Assembly: GCA_049316905.1 (NCBI GenBank) | Contig: JBMOJH010000018.1 | Span: forward strand, 1 to 41,436 | Source of the DNA: CAIPVR01 sp049316905 | GTDB lineage: Bacteria > Actinomycetota > Acidimicrobiia > Acidimicrobiales > Microtrichaceae | Direction of reading: 5' to 3' | DNA: 41,436 bases | In this document: one piece after another, positions 23,767-31,275 of the stretch | How positions within the stretch are numbered: the first letter of the stretch is position 1 | Layout of the letters: the number at the start of each line of letters is the position of its first letter | Notes under the pieces: generated by a model | Database searches by the model: none | What the model was told of the DNA's origin: nothing | Seen by the model: the letters and a program-made list of their open reading frames with translations, nothing else | Position numbers and translations under genes: made by a program

Positions 23767-24159
23767 TCACTCGACGCCGAACACGTCGGCGGCCACCTTG
23801 AGTGCGTCGTTGGCCGCGGGCACACCGGCGTACACCGCGGTCTGCATGAGCACCTCGACCAGTTCCCCCTCGGTGATCCCCAGGTTCAGCGCGCCGCGGA
23901 GGTGGGCCCGCAGCTCGTCGGTCCGGCCGAGCGCCGCGAGCTGGGCGACGGTGACGAGGCTCCGGTCGCGCAGCTCGAGGCCCGGCCGGTCCCACAGCAT
24001 CCCGAACGCGCTCGCGGCCACGTAGCGGTAGAAGTCGGGCGCGAGCCGCGCGGCCGGGAACTGTCCGGTGGGTCCCGCCGCCACCTGCGGCCAGAGCTGC
24101 GACTGGACGGCCCGCCCGCGGGCCAGCAGTTCCTCGTCGGGCCGGTCGTCGTCGCTCAT
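23767..24159 (-). CDS. Carboxymuconolactone decarboxylase (CMD)-family protein
   Basis: A 130-residue all-helical protein of the gamma-carboxymuconolactone decarboxylase family. The core is LRDRSLVTVAQLAALGR (63-79), with ELRAHLRGALN (H86) and the helix VEVLMQTAVYAGVPAANDAL. The CxxC of the AhpD peroxidase branch is absent, so the decarboxylase/lactone-acting branch is more likely. ATG 24159 has GGAGGCGAC immediately before it. A 47-nt gap separates it from the thiolase upstream; transcription from the 27977 promoter could read through. Confidence 0.87.
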   Translation of the reverse strand: MSDDDRPDEELLARGRAVQSQLWPQVAAGPTGQFPAARLAPDFYRYVAASAFGMLWDRPGLELRDRSLVTVAQLAALGRTDELRAHLRGALNLGITEGELVEVLMQTAVYAGVPAANDALKVAADVFGVE

Positions 24160-24206
24160 GTCGCCTCCGTGGTCCGGCGGTCACCGCAACGGGTGCCCGC
24201 CGGTGC

Positions 24207-25361
24207 TCAGTCGGTCTCGAAGAGGTTCACCGTGCACACGCTGCCGCCGCCCACCAGGTGGGCGAGTGCCCGTCGGGCGCCCTGCACCTGGCGGTCGCCG
24301 GCCTCACCGCGCAGCTGGGTGACCACCTCGTGCACCATGGCCAGGCCCGTCGGGCCGCCCGGGTGGCCGCGGGCGATCAGCCCGCCGTCGGTGTTGAACG
24401 GGATGCGGCCCCCGAGGGCGGTGTCGCCGGCCTCCAGGAGCCGTTCCCCCTCGCCGTCGCCGCAGAAGCCGAGGAGTTCGTAGTACTCGAGCTCCTCGTT
24501 GGCGAACGCGTCGTGGCACAGGGCCAGGTCCATCTCATCGGGGCCGAGGCCCGACTCCTCGTAGGCCTGAAGGGCCGTGGTGCGGGTCATGGTGGCGGGG
24601 CCGACCACCGGGCCGAGGAAGGTGTGGCCGGGCGAGTAGGCCTCCGACTGCAGGGCCGAGGCGACGGGGCGCACCACCCGGCGGTCGGGTTGGTGGCGGC
24701 GGACCCAGTCGGTGCTCGCCACGATCGCGCAGGCCGCGCCGTCGTCCGCGGGGCACGCCATCATCGCGGTGAGCGGCTCGGCCACGAGCTGGCTCGCCAG
24801 GACCTCCTCCACGGTGACCGTGTGGTCGGGCCGACGGTGGCTGAGCGGGTTGAGCGCCCCGTGGTTCCAGTTCTTCGCCGCGATCGCCGCGAAGTGCTCG
24901 GGGCGGGTGCCGTGGTCGTGCATCCGGCGCTGGGCCCACAGTGCGAAGTAGGCGGCGGGCAGGATGGTGGCGTCGAGCTGGTCCCGGCCCGTCCCCCGGC
25001 TCGGGGCGTTGCGGGCCATGTCGGTCATCTTGTCGAAGGCGATGGCCATGGCCACCTCGGCCCGGCCCGACGCCACCGCCCACGCGGCCTCCCGGAAGGC
25101 GACGAGCCCGGTCGCCGACGCGTTCTCGATGTGGGTGACCGGGAGGCCGGTCAGGCCCAGCTCCTTCATCGCCTTGATGCCGATCATCGCCGCCGGCTGG
25201 ATGTAGCCCACGAACGCCTCGTCGACCTCGGCCAGGGTGATGCCGGCGTCGCGGAGGGCGAGGAGGCCGGCGTCGCGAGCCAGCTGTGCTCCACTCCGAT
25301 CGGGGTAGCGGTCGAAGCGCACCATCCCGATGCCGGCGACCGCCGCGCCCTCGATCCTCAT
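24207..25361 (-). CDS. Thiolase-fold enzyme with Ser in place of catalytic Cys (candidate aldolase)
   Basis: A 384-residue SCP2-thiolase-like protein. The nucleophile position reads ENASATG, so S82 replaces the catalytic cysteine seen in the other thiolase of this window (C81 in HNACATG). Other active-site positions remain: H283 in CHDAFANEE, H333 in RGHPGGPTG and C376 in GGGSVC. Thiolase-fold proteins paired with DUF35 but lacking the nucleophile can be retro-aldolases, as in Ltp2. That is a reasonable hypothesis here, although Ltp2 also lacks the GHP motif, which this protein keeps. ATG 25361 overlaps the DUF35 stop (ATGA). Confidence 0.85.
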   Translation of the reverse strand: MRIEGAAVAGIGMVRFDRYPDRSGAQLARDAGLLALRDAGITLAEVDEAFVGYIQPAAMIGIKAMKELGLTGLPVTHIENASATGLVAFREAAWAVASGRAEVAMAIAFDKMTDMARNAPSRGTGRDQLDATILPAAYFALWAQRRMHDHGTRPEHFAAIAAKNWNHGALNPLSHRRPDHTVTVEEVLASQLVAEPLTAMMACPADDGAACAIVASTDWVRRHQPDRRVVRPVASALQSEAYSPGHTFLGPVVGPATMTRTTALQAYEESGLGPDEMDLALCHDAFANEELEYYELLGFCGDGEGERLLEAGDTALGGRIPFNTDGGLIARGHPGGPTGLAMVHEVVTQLRGEAGDRQVQGARRALAHLVGGGSVCTVNLFETD

Positions 25362-25822
25362 GGCCGTTCCCCTTCCTCGTCGGTGGTGTCGTCCGGGGGG
25401 CCACCGGCGGCGAGGTGTGGCGAGAACCGCATGATCACCACGTCGTTGCCGTCGTCGTCGGTGCGCAGCGACTCGAGGTCGAGGATCATCTCCATGCCGA
25501 TCTCGAAGTCGTCGGGGCCGCCGACCAGCAGGGCCTGCACCCGGGGGCCCTCCGGCAGGTCCACCTGGCCCACGCCGTAGGCGGAGACCTTCGCGTTCTT
25601 CTTCGCGAACAGGGGCACGTGCACGTAGGTCCAGGTCCACAACCGGCCCGTGGGGCCGAGCTCCACGTCGTCGCAGCCGTCGTGCAGGCAGCGGGCGCAG
25701 ACCTGGCGTCGCGGGAAGAAGTGCTCGCCGCAGGCGCCGCAGCGGCTGCCCAGCAGGCGGGGCGCCTCGGTCGGGTCGTCGGGCACCGTGAAGTACCCCT
25801 CCTCGATCGCCACCCGGGTCAT
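25358..25822 (-). CDS. DUF35 zinc-ribbon/OB-fold partner of the Ser-type thiolase
   Basis: A 154-residue DUF35 protein with a zinc ribbon C28-x2-C31 and C42-x2-C45 (plus C50), then an OB-fold with the VHVPLFAKKNAKVSAYG loop and a disordered acidic tail. It overlaps the thiolase-like gene by 4 nt and the HIBADH-like gene by 1 nt (TGATG). The thiolase plus DUF35 arrangement repeats that at 6512-8169 with clearly diverged sequence, so the two pairs are paralogues rather than a recent duplication. Confidence 0.87.
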   Translation of the reverse strand: MTRVAIEEGYFTVPDDPTEAPRLLGSRCGACGEHFFPRRQVCARCLHDGCDDVELGPTGRLWTWTYVHVPLFAKKNAKVSAYGVGQVDLPEGPRVQALLVGGPDDFEIGMEMILDLESLRTDDDGNDVVIMRFSPHLAAGGPPDDTTDEEGERP

Positions 25823-26766
25823 CAGCGTTCCTCCCCGGCTCCGCCGGCCGGGGCCTGCTCCATGCGCAGCGGTCGACCCGAGCGCTCCTCGGCCGCGACC
25901 ACCAGGTCGCTCCAGTCCCGCGGGCCCAGTCCGCGTCCGACGGCGTCGCCGAGCACCTCCGCCAGGGCCGCGGCAACCGGTGCGGGCACGGCGCTGTCGT
26001 CCGCGAGTGCGCCCATCAGGCGGGCGTCCTTCGCGGCGAGGTCGAGCGCGAACTGCACCGGTCGGTCACGCACGTCGATGCCGTCCACCACCCGGTCGAT
26101 GTAGAAGTTCGACGCCCCGCCCGTGCGGACGACCTCCACGGCGGTGCGCAGGTCGATCCCGCCGGCGGCGGCCAACGACAGCGCCTCGAGCGAACTCCAG
26201 GTGGCGGCGAAGGCCAGCAGGCTGTTCACCAGCTTCATCGTGGTGCCCGCGCCGACGGGCCCGAGATGGAACGTGGCCCGGCCGAGGCGGTCGAGCAGCG
26301 GCCTGACGAGGGCGACGGCGTCGTCGTCGCCACCCACCATGAACACCAGCGACCGGTTGCGGGCGCCCACGGCGCCGCCGGTCAGCGGGGCCTCCACGAA
26401 CCGGTGGCCGCTGCCGGCGAGGCGCTCCGCGAGCAGGCGGTTGCCCTGCGGCAGGTTGGTGGAGAGGTCCACCAGCACCGCGCCGGCCGGTGCGGCGGCG
26501 GCCCACTCGCCCGCCACGGCCTCGACGACCTCGGGGGTGGGCAGGGAGGTGATCGTCACGGCGGCCGACGTGGCGAGTTCGGCCACCGACGCCGCAGGCC
26601 GGGCGCCCGTCACTGCGGCGACCCGCTGCGGGTCGGCATCGGCGACCACGGGTTCGAGGCCGTCGGTGGCCAGGTTGGCGGCGATGGCCCCGCCGATGTT
26701 GCCCAGCCCCACCACGCCGACGGTCCCGGGCACACCTGGGGTGCCGGGGCCGGCGCCGTCGTTCAC
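25822..26766 (-). CDS. Beta-hydroxyacid dehydrogenase (HIBADH-like, NAD(P)-binding)
   Basis: A 314-residue member of the 3-hydroxyisobutyrate/6-phosphogluconate dehydrogenase family. Rossmann motif GLGNIG (20-25), DLSTNLP at 100-106, the substrate loop EAPLTGGAVGARNRSL (125-140), and catalytic K178 with N181 in TTMKLVNSLL. The loop deviates from the common SGGxxGAxxGTL by NRSL. Expected reaction: NAD(P)-dependent oxidation of a beta-hydroxy acid or reverse. A short glycine/proline-rich leader (1-13) precedes the fold. GTG 26766 overlaps the amidohydrolase stop (GTGA). Confidence 0.87.
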   Translation of the reverse strand: MNDGAGPGTPGVPGTVGVVGLGNIGGAIAANLATDGLEPVVADADPQRVAAVTGARPAASVAELATSAAVTITSLPTPEVVEAVAGEWAAAAPAGAVLVDLSTNLPQGNRLLAERLAGSGHRFVEAPLTGGAVGARNRSLVFMVGGDDDAVALVRPLLDRLGRATFHLGPVGAGTTMKLVNSLLAFAATWSSLEALSLAAAGGIDLRTAVEVVRTGGASNFYIDRVVDGIDVRDRPVQFALDLAAKDARLMGALADDSAVPAPVAAALAEVLGDAVGRGLGPRDWSDLVVAAEERSGRPLRMEQAPAGGAGEER

Positions 26767-27977
26767 GCCGCGGTACCGAGGAACTCGTGCACGTTGTCGA
26801 GCATCACCGCCCGGGTCTCGGCCTCGTCGAAGTCGGGGATGTCCTTCACGAACGCGAGCGGATCGGCGAGGCCCTCGGTGTGGGGGAAGTCGGAACCGAA
26901 CATGAGCCGCTCGATGCCCACGGCGTCGCGCAGGCGGGTCATGTCGTCCTCGTAGTAGGGCGAGATCCACACCTGGCGGCGGAACTGCTCCACCGGGTGC
27001 TCCTTGAACGCGAACGGCATCTTTCCGTAGGCGTCGGACAGGTTGCGCAGCAGATCGGGCACCCACATCGCGCCGTTCTCCACCGATGCGACGCGCAGCG
27101 CCGGGAACCGCTCGAGCAGGCCGTGGCACACCATCGACGCCAGCGTGTCGGAGATGCCCCGGTCCGCGAAGGCCACGAGCGGGAACGACGAGTGCTTGAA
27201 GCCCTCGAAGCCACCACCGCCACCGTCGCCGGGTGAACTCGTCCGCCAGAACCGGCCGTAGTGGCTCACGCCGCTGAGCCCCGCGTGCAGCACCATCGGC
27301 ACGCCGGCCTCGGCGAGCAGTCCCCACACCCGGTCGAACTGCGGATGGGCGGGGGAGACGTAGCCGTCGTCGCCGTCGGGCACCGGGCCCGGGATGGTGA
27401 CGAGGACGCGGGCGCCGAGCCCGAGCACGCGTGCCACCTCGGCCTCGGCCAGCGCCGGGTCGGCGAGCGTGATCATCGGTGCGGCGTAGAGCCGCCCGTC
27501 ACCACGGTCGAAGCCCCAGTCCTCGTCGAGCCAGGAGTTGAACGCCGAGAAGGCGGCGTGCAGCGCCGGCAGGTCGCGGCGGAGCGCCTCCTGCATGCCC
27601 ACCCCGAGGGTGGGGAACAGCAGCGAACCGGAGAGGCCCTGCTCGTCGAGCTGGCGCACCCGGGCCGCCCGGTCGCGGTACTCGGGGTGCTCCTCGATCG
27701 GGTCGAGCTCGCCGAACATCGTCTTGAGGTCGAGGCCCTCGGTGTTGCGGCCCCGGAAGTAGTCCTCGAGGCTGCCGGGCGCGGCGATCGGGTCGAAGGT
27801 GGGGTTCGGGATGAACTTGTTGACCTTGCCGCCGACGAGGAGGCGCCGCTTCCCGCCGATGTCGGCCCACTGCATGCAGCGCTTGGCCATCTTCGGGTCG
27901 ATGTGGCGGGTGAAGGCGTCCGTGGCCTCGTAGTAGTGGTGGTCGGCGTCGAACGGTCGGAACCCGAGTTCGGTCAT
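26763..27977 (-). CDS. Amidohydrolase-2 family metal-dependent hydrolase
   Basis: A 404-residue amidohydrolase-2 protein beginning FDADHHYYEATDAF (9-22), typical of a subgroup common in actinobacterial catabolic islands. VLHAGLSG in the middle and FGSDFPHTEG near the C-terminus hold further metal-site residues. Reaction unknown (hydrolase or decarboxylase). ATG 27977 lies six nt after a TAGGCT -10 (27984-27989, minus strand), predicting a leaderless mRNA; GTG 27983 is less likely. It heads the long minus-strand operon and diverges from the gene at 28029 across the operator at 27999-28012. Confidence 0.87.
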   Translation of the reverse strand: MTELGFRPFDADHHYYEATDAFTRHIDPKMAKRCMQWADIGGKRRLLVGGKVNKFIPNPTFDPIAAPGSLEDYFRGRNTEGLDLKTMFGELDPIEEHPEYRDRAARVRQLDEQGLSGSLLFPTLGVGMQEALRRDLPALHAAFSAFNSWLDEDWGFDRGDGRLYAAPMITLADPALAEAEVARVLGLGARVLVTIPGPVPDGDDGYVSPAHPQFDRVWGLLAEAGVPMVLHAGLSGVSHYGRFWRTSSPGDGGGGGFEGFKHSSFPLVAFADRGISDTLASMVCHGLLERFPALRVASVENGAMWVPDLLRNLSDAYGKMPFAFKEHPVEQFRRQVWISPYYEDDMTRLRDAVGIERLMFGSDFPHTEGLADPLAFVKDIPDFDEAETRAVMLDNVHEFLGTAA

Positions 27978-27983
27978 GACCAC

Positions 27984-27989
27984 AGCCTA
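27984..27989 (-). promoter_or_regulatory. -10 element TAGGCT, leaderless promoter of the 27977 operon
   Basis: On the minus strand TAGGCT lies 6 nt before ATG 27977. Confidence 0.5.
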
Positions 27990-27998
27990 TGCCTCATC

Positions 27999-28012
27999 TA
28001 ACGCACGTGTCA
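27999..28012. promoter_or_regulatory. Operator palindrome (minus-strand reading TGACACGTGCGTTA)
   Basis: Copy of the shared motif centred between divergent amidohydrolase genes; TTAGAT on the minus strand and TAGCGT on the plus strand flank or overlap it. Confidence 0.65.
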
Positions 28013-28014
28013 GC

Positions 28015-28020
28015 TAGCGT
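28015..28020 (+). promoter_or_regulatory. -10 element TAGCGT, leaderless promoter of the 28029 gene
   Basis: TAGCGT lies 8 nt before ATG 28029 with no ribosome-binding site between. Confidence 0.5.
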
Positions 28021-28028
28021 CCGGGTCC

Positions 28029-28895
28029 ATGTCGGATGTCGCGGTGATCGATGCCTGGGTGAACATCTTCCCGGAGGCCTTCGCCTCCCGGTGGGCGGCC
28101 AAGGACGAGCAGCAGGGGGTGGTGCAGCTGTTCGGACCCGACCTCGCCAAGGGGCCCACGGTGGAGAGCCTGGTGGAGGCGATGGACGCGGCGGGCATCC
28201 GCACCGGGATCCTCACCGCCGGCCTCAGCGACCCTGAGCGGGCGCACCGTCGGGGCGGGTTCGCGGCCGAGGACTTCCTGGCGATCGCCGAGCGGTACCC
28301 GGGCCGGTTCCTGGTGTCGGCCGCGGTGGACAAGGCCGCGAAGCCGTCGGTCAACGTGCGACGGTTGCGGGAGCTGTCCGAGCACCCGGCGTTCGTGATG
28401 GGCCGGGTCACGCCGCTCGTGGAGCAGTACGAGCTCAACCACCGCCTCTACTACCCCGTGTACGCCACCGCGGAGGAGCTCGGCATCCCGGTGTCGATCA
28501 ACATCGGGATCCCCGGGCCGCAGGTCCGGTCGCGTTGTCAGGACCCGGTGCTGCTCGAGGACGTGCTGATCGACTTCCCGGGGCTGACCCTGATCGGCGC
28601 CCACATGGGCCACCCGTACGAGGCGCTGCTGATCCAGTACATGCTGAAGTGGCCGCAGCTGCACCTCATGACCTCCGCGTACCTGGCCACCTACATGGAC
28701 CCGGCGATGGTGCGCTTCATGGACTCCTCGCGGGGTCGTGGCCGGCTCCTGTTCGCGTCCGACCATCCGGTGATCCCCGCCGCCAAGGCGCTCGACGCGG
28801 CCCGGGCGCTGCCACTGTCGGAGGAGGGCATGGCCGAGTTCCTCGGTGGCGCCGCTGCTCGCCTGTTCGGCACCGGTAGCTCGACGGAGGAGTGA
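28029..28895 (+). CDS. Amidohydrolase-2 family protein with altered first metal motif
   Basis: A 288-residue TIM-barrel amidohydrolase. The usual HxH after the first strand is replaced by DAWVNIF (9-15), so one metal site may be changed or lost. IGAHMGHPYEALL and FASDHPVIP are the later conserved segments, and INIGIPGPQVRSRCQDP resembles aminocarboxymuconate-semialdehyde decarboxylase-type relatives. A decarboxylase or hydrolase role is possible. ATG 28029 is eight nt after TAGCGT (28015-28020). It is followed after 3 nt by a ligase gene. Confidence 0.83.
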   Translation: MSDVAVIDAWVNIFPEAFASRWAAKDEQQGVVQLFGPDLAKGPTVESLVEAMDAAGIRTGILTAGLSDPERAHRRGGFAAEDFLAIAERYPGRFLVSAAVDKAAKPSVNVRRLRELSEHPAFVMGRVTPLVEQYELNHRLYYPVYATAEELGIPVSINIGIPGPQVRSRCQDPVLLEDVLIDFPGLTLIGAHMGHPYEALLIQYMLKWPQLHLMTSAYLATYMDPAMVRFMDSSRGRGRLLFASDHPVIPAAKALDAARALPLSEEGMAEFLGGAAARLFGTGSSTEE

Positions 28896-28898
28896 CCG

Positions 28899-30437
28899 GT
28901 GCCCGTCCACGAGGCCGGTGAGCACCTCGCAGCCCGGGCCCGGCTCACGCCGGACAAGCCTGCGGTGGTGATGGTGCCCGGTGGTGAGGTCCGGACCTTC
29001 GGCGACCTCGAGGACACCTCGGTCCGGTTGGCCCGGCTGTTGCGCGAGCGAGGGCTCCGCACCGGTGACCATCTCGCGGTCCTCGTCGACAACGAGCCCG
29101 CGTTCTTCGACGCGGTGTGGGCCGCGATGCGCACCGGTCTCTACGTCACGCCGATCAACTGGCACCTCACCGCGGCGGAGGCCGGCTACATCGTGGGCGA
29201 CTGCGACGCCACCGCGCTGGTGGTGTCGGCCCGGCTGGCCCCGGTGGTGGAGGCCATGGCGCCCGCGGATCTCGCCCGGGTGACCACCCGCCTGTGCGTC
29301 GGGGGCGAGGTCCCGGGGTTCGAGCCGATGGAGGACCTGCTGGCCGGAACCGACCCCGGCGAGGTGCCGGAGGAGCACGACGGCGGCTGGATGTTCTACT
29401 CGTCGGGGACCACGGGGCGTCCGAAGGGCATCCTCCCGCCGATCTCACCCGAGCCCCTGGGTGCGCCGTCCTTCCTGGGTCGGATGCTCACCGGGTTGTT
29501 CGGTTTCGACGCCGATGCCGTCTACCTGAGCCCGGCGCCGCTGTACCACGCAGCGCCGGCCGGGTGGACGGTCGGCACCCAACGCCTGGGTGGCACCGCT
29601 GTGGTGATGGAGCACTTCGACCCGCTCGAACTGCTCGCCGCCGTGGAGGCCCACCGGGTCACCCACGTGCAGCTCGTACCCACCCACATGATCCGCCTGC
29701 TGGAGGTGCCGGCGGTGGAGCGGGGCCGTTTCGACCTCGGGTCGCTGCGCTACGTGATCCACGCGGCGGCCCCGTGCCCGGTGGAGGTGAAGCGTCGCTT
29801 CATCGACTGGGTCGGGCCGATCGTGCACGAGTTCTACAGCGGCTCGGAGGGGGCCGGCTTCTGCTACATCGGGCCCGACGAGTGGCTGGCACATCCCGGC
29901 TCGGTGGGCCGGTCGATGACGGGAGCCATCCACGTCCTCGACGACGGGGGGAACGAGCTGCCGATCGGCGAGGAGGGCGAGGTGTGGTTCGAGACCAACC
30001 GGCCCTTCGAGTACCACAAGGACCCCGGGAAGACCCGCTCTGTCTGGAACGACCGCGGCTGGAGCTGGATGGGCGACGTGGGCCGTGTCGACGCCGAGGG
30101 CTACCTGTACCTGACCGATCGGGCGAGCCACATGATCATCAGCGGTGGGGTGAACATCTACCCCCGGGAGTCCGAGGACGTGCTCATCGGGCACCCGGCC
30201 GTGGCCGACGTCGGCGTGCTGGGGGTGCCGGACCCCGAGATGGGGGAGCGGGTGTGCGCCTTCGTCCAGCTCGCGCCGGACTCGGAGCTGAGCGCCGACG
30301 ACGCGGGCGCGGCCGAGCTGCTCGCGTGGTGTCGCGACCGGCTCAGCCACTACAAGTGCCCGCGGGAGGTGCGCTTCGTCGACGAGCTGCCGCGCCTGCC
30401 CACCGGCAAACTGCTCAAGCGTCTGCTCGTCGTCTGA
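28899..30437 (+). CDS. AMP-forming acyl-CoA ligase
   Basis: A 512-residue adenylate-forming ligase with YSSGTTGRPKG at 167-177, FYSGSEGAGF (A5), SWMGDVGRVDAEGYLYLTD (A7), MIISGGVNIYPRE (A8) and PTGKLLKRLL with the catalytic lysine. The A5 motif has a serine-glutamate-glycine rather than TE, as in fatty-acyl ligases of the FadD3/FadD4-like branch. GTG 28899 is preceded by GGAGGAG and follows the amidohydrolase by 3 nt. Core residues are present. Substrate unknown. It converges on the crotonase gene ending at 30477. Confidence 0.88.
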   Translation: MPVHEAGEHLAARARLTPDKPAVVMVPGGEVRTFGDLEDTSVRLARLLRERGLRTGDHLAVLVDNEPAFFDAVWAAMRTGLYVTPINWHLTAAEAGYIVGDCDATALVVSARLAPVVEAMAPADLARVTTRLCVGGEVPGFEPMEDLLAGTDPGEVPEEHDGGWMFYSSGTTGRPKGILPPISPEPLGAPSFLGRMLTGLFGFDADAVYLSPAPLYHAAPAGWTVGTQRLGGTAVVMEHFDPLELLAAVEAHRVTHVQLVPTHMIRLLEVPAVERGRFDLGSLRYVIHAAAPCPVEVKRRFIDWVGPIVHEFYSGSEGAGFCYIGPDEWLAHPGSVGRSMTGAIHVLDDGGNELPIGEEGEVWFETNRPFEYHKDPGKTRSVWNDRGWSWMGDVGRVDAEGYLYLTDRASHMIISGGVNIYPRESEDVLIGHPAVADVGVLGVPDPEMGERVCAFVQLAPDSELSADDAGAAELLAWCRDRLSHYKCPREVRFVDELPRLPTGKLLKRLLVV

Positions 30438-30480
30438 GCGGGCACGTCGCGGCGCGCCACGGACCGGTGCCCGAGCTCAG
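30434..30480. terminator. Candidate bidirectional terminator between convergent genes
   Basis: CTGAGC (30434-30439) and GGGCAC (30440-30445) pair with GTGCCC (30467-30472) and GCTCAG (30475-30480), with a two-base bulge. The arms include both stop codons of the convergent genes. No T-run follows, which is common in high-GC actinobacteria. The loop is 21 nt and GC-rich. Confidence 0.35.
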
Positions 30481-31259
30481 CCGTCGGGTCGGAGCCGCTC
30501 GGACCACTCGGCGTACTCCGGTGTGTCGTGCGAGCCGCTCTCGGTGGCGAGTCCGTAGCCCAGCGCCCGCACCGCATTGGCCCTCAGGTGCTGGTTGAGG
30601 ATCGCCTTGGTCTCCTGCACCGCCTGCGGCGGCTGCTCGGCCAGACGGTGGGCGAAGGCGAGGGCCTCGTCGACCACGCGATCCGCAGGGACCACGAAGT
30701 TCGCGAGCCCGATCCCGACGGCCTCCTCCGCGCTCAGCCGGTCGCCGGTGAGCAGGTACTGCTTGGCCTTCAGCAGCGACGTGTGGGCGGGCCAGGTGAC
30801 CGCGCCGCCGTCGCCCGCGACCAGCGCCACGGACACGTGGGTGTCGGCCATCCAGGCCGTGTCGGCCATGAACACGATGTCGCACAGGGTGGCCACGGTG
30901 CAGCCCAGCCCGACGGCAGGGCCGTTGACCGCGGCCACCACCGGGACCGCCACCTCGATCATCTCGTCGGCCAGCCGCCGGGCCAGGCGGAGGCTGCGGC
31001 GTCGTCGGGCCGGGTCGACACGGCGGCCCTCGAAGTCCTCGTAGCTGCCACCGGCGCTGAAGGTGCGGCCGGCGCCGGTGAGCACCACGGCCCGACACTC
31101 CTCGTCGAGCTCGACGTCGTCCCACAGTGAAACGAACTGCTCGTGCAGGTCCTCGGTGAACGCGTTGAGCGTGTCGGGCTGGTTCAGGGTGACGACCCTC
31201 ACGGGCCCGTCGGCCCGGACGTCGATTGCCGGCTGGTCGTACCGGGCCGTTGTGGACAA
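30477..31259 (-). CDS. Crotonase-family protein lacking the hydratase glutamates
   Basis: A ~260-residue crotonase. The oxyanion-hole regions are FSAGGSYEDF (67-76) and PAVGLGCTVA (114-123). Of the two hydratase glutamates, the first is T121 and the second falls in ADTHVSVALVAGDGG with no Glu, so ordinary enoyl-CoA hydration is doubtful; isomerase, hydrolase or lyase activity are options. The start is uncertain: TTG 31259 gives a normal N-terminus (YDQPAIDV) but overlaps a TACGTT -10-like element; GTG 31202 would begin at VRVVTLNQP. It is divergent from the SDR at 31276 across the palindrome at 31249-31260. Confidence 0.8.
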   Translation of the reverse strand: MSTTARYDQPAIDVRADGPVRVVTLNQPDTLNAFTEDLHEQFVSLWDDVELDEECRAVVLTGAGRTFSAGGSYEDFEGRRVDPARRRRSLRLARRLADEMIEVAVPVVAAVNGPAVGLGCTVATLCDIVFMADTAWMADTHVSVALVAGDGGAVTWPAHTSLLKAKQYLLTGDRLSAEEAVGIGLANFVVPADRVVDEALAFAHRLAEQPPQAVQETKAILNQHLRANAVRALGYGLATESGSHDTPEYAEWSERLRPDG

Positions 31260-31260
31260 C
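31249..31260. promoter_or_regulatory. Palindrome GTTGTGGACAAC in a divergent promoter
   Basis: A perfect five-base-arm inverted repeat (GTTGT-GG-ACAAC) in the gap between the crotonase and SDR genes, immediately upstream of the plus-strand TAGGTT -10. It does not match the TGACR-N4-YGTYA motif used elsewhere in the window, so it may bind a different regulator. Only one copy was noticed. Confidence 0.4.
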
Positions 31261-31261
31261 G

Positions 31262-31267
31262 TAGGTT
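31262..31267 (+). promoter_or_regulatory. -10 element TAGGTT, leaderless promoter of the 31276 SDR
   Basis: TAGGTT lies 8 nt before GTG 31276. Confidence 0.5.
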
Positions 31268-31275
31268 CCCCCCTC

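Noticed and set aside
6512..25822. The two thiolase-DUF35 pairs as a recent duplication
   Set aside because: The proteins differ throughout, including at the nucleophile and the DUF35 tails, and lie in different operon contexts.
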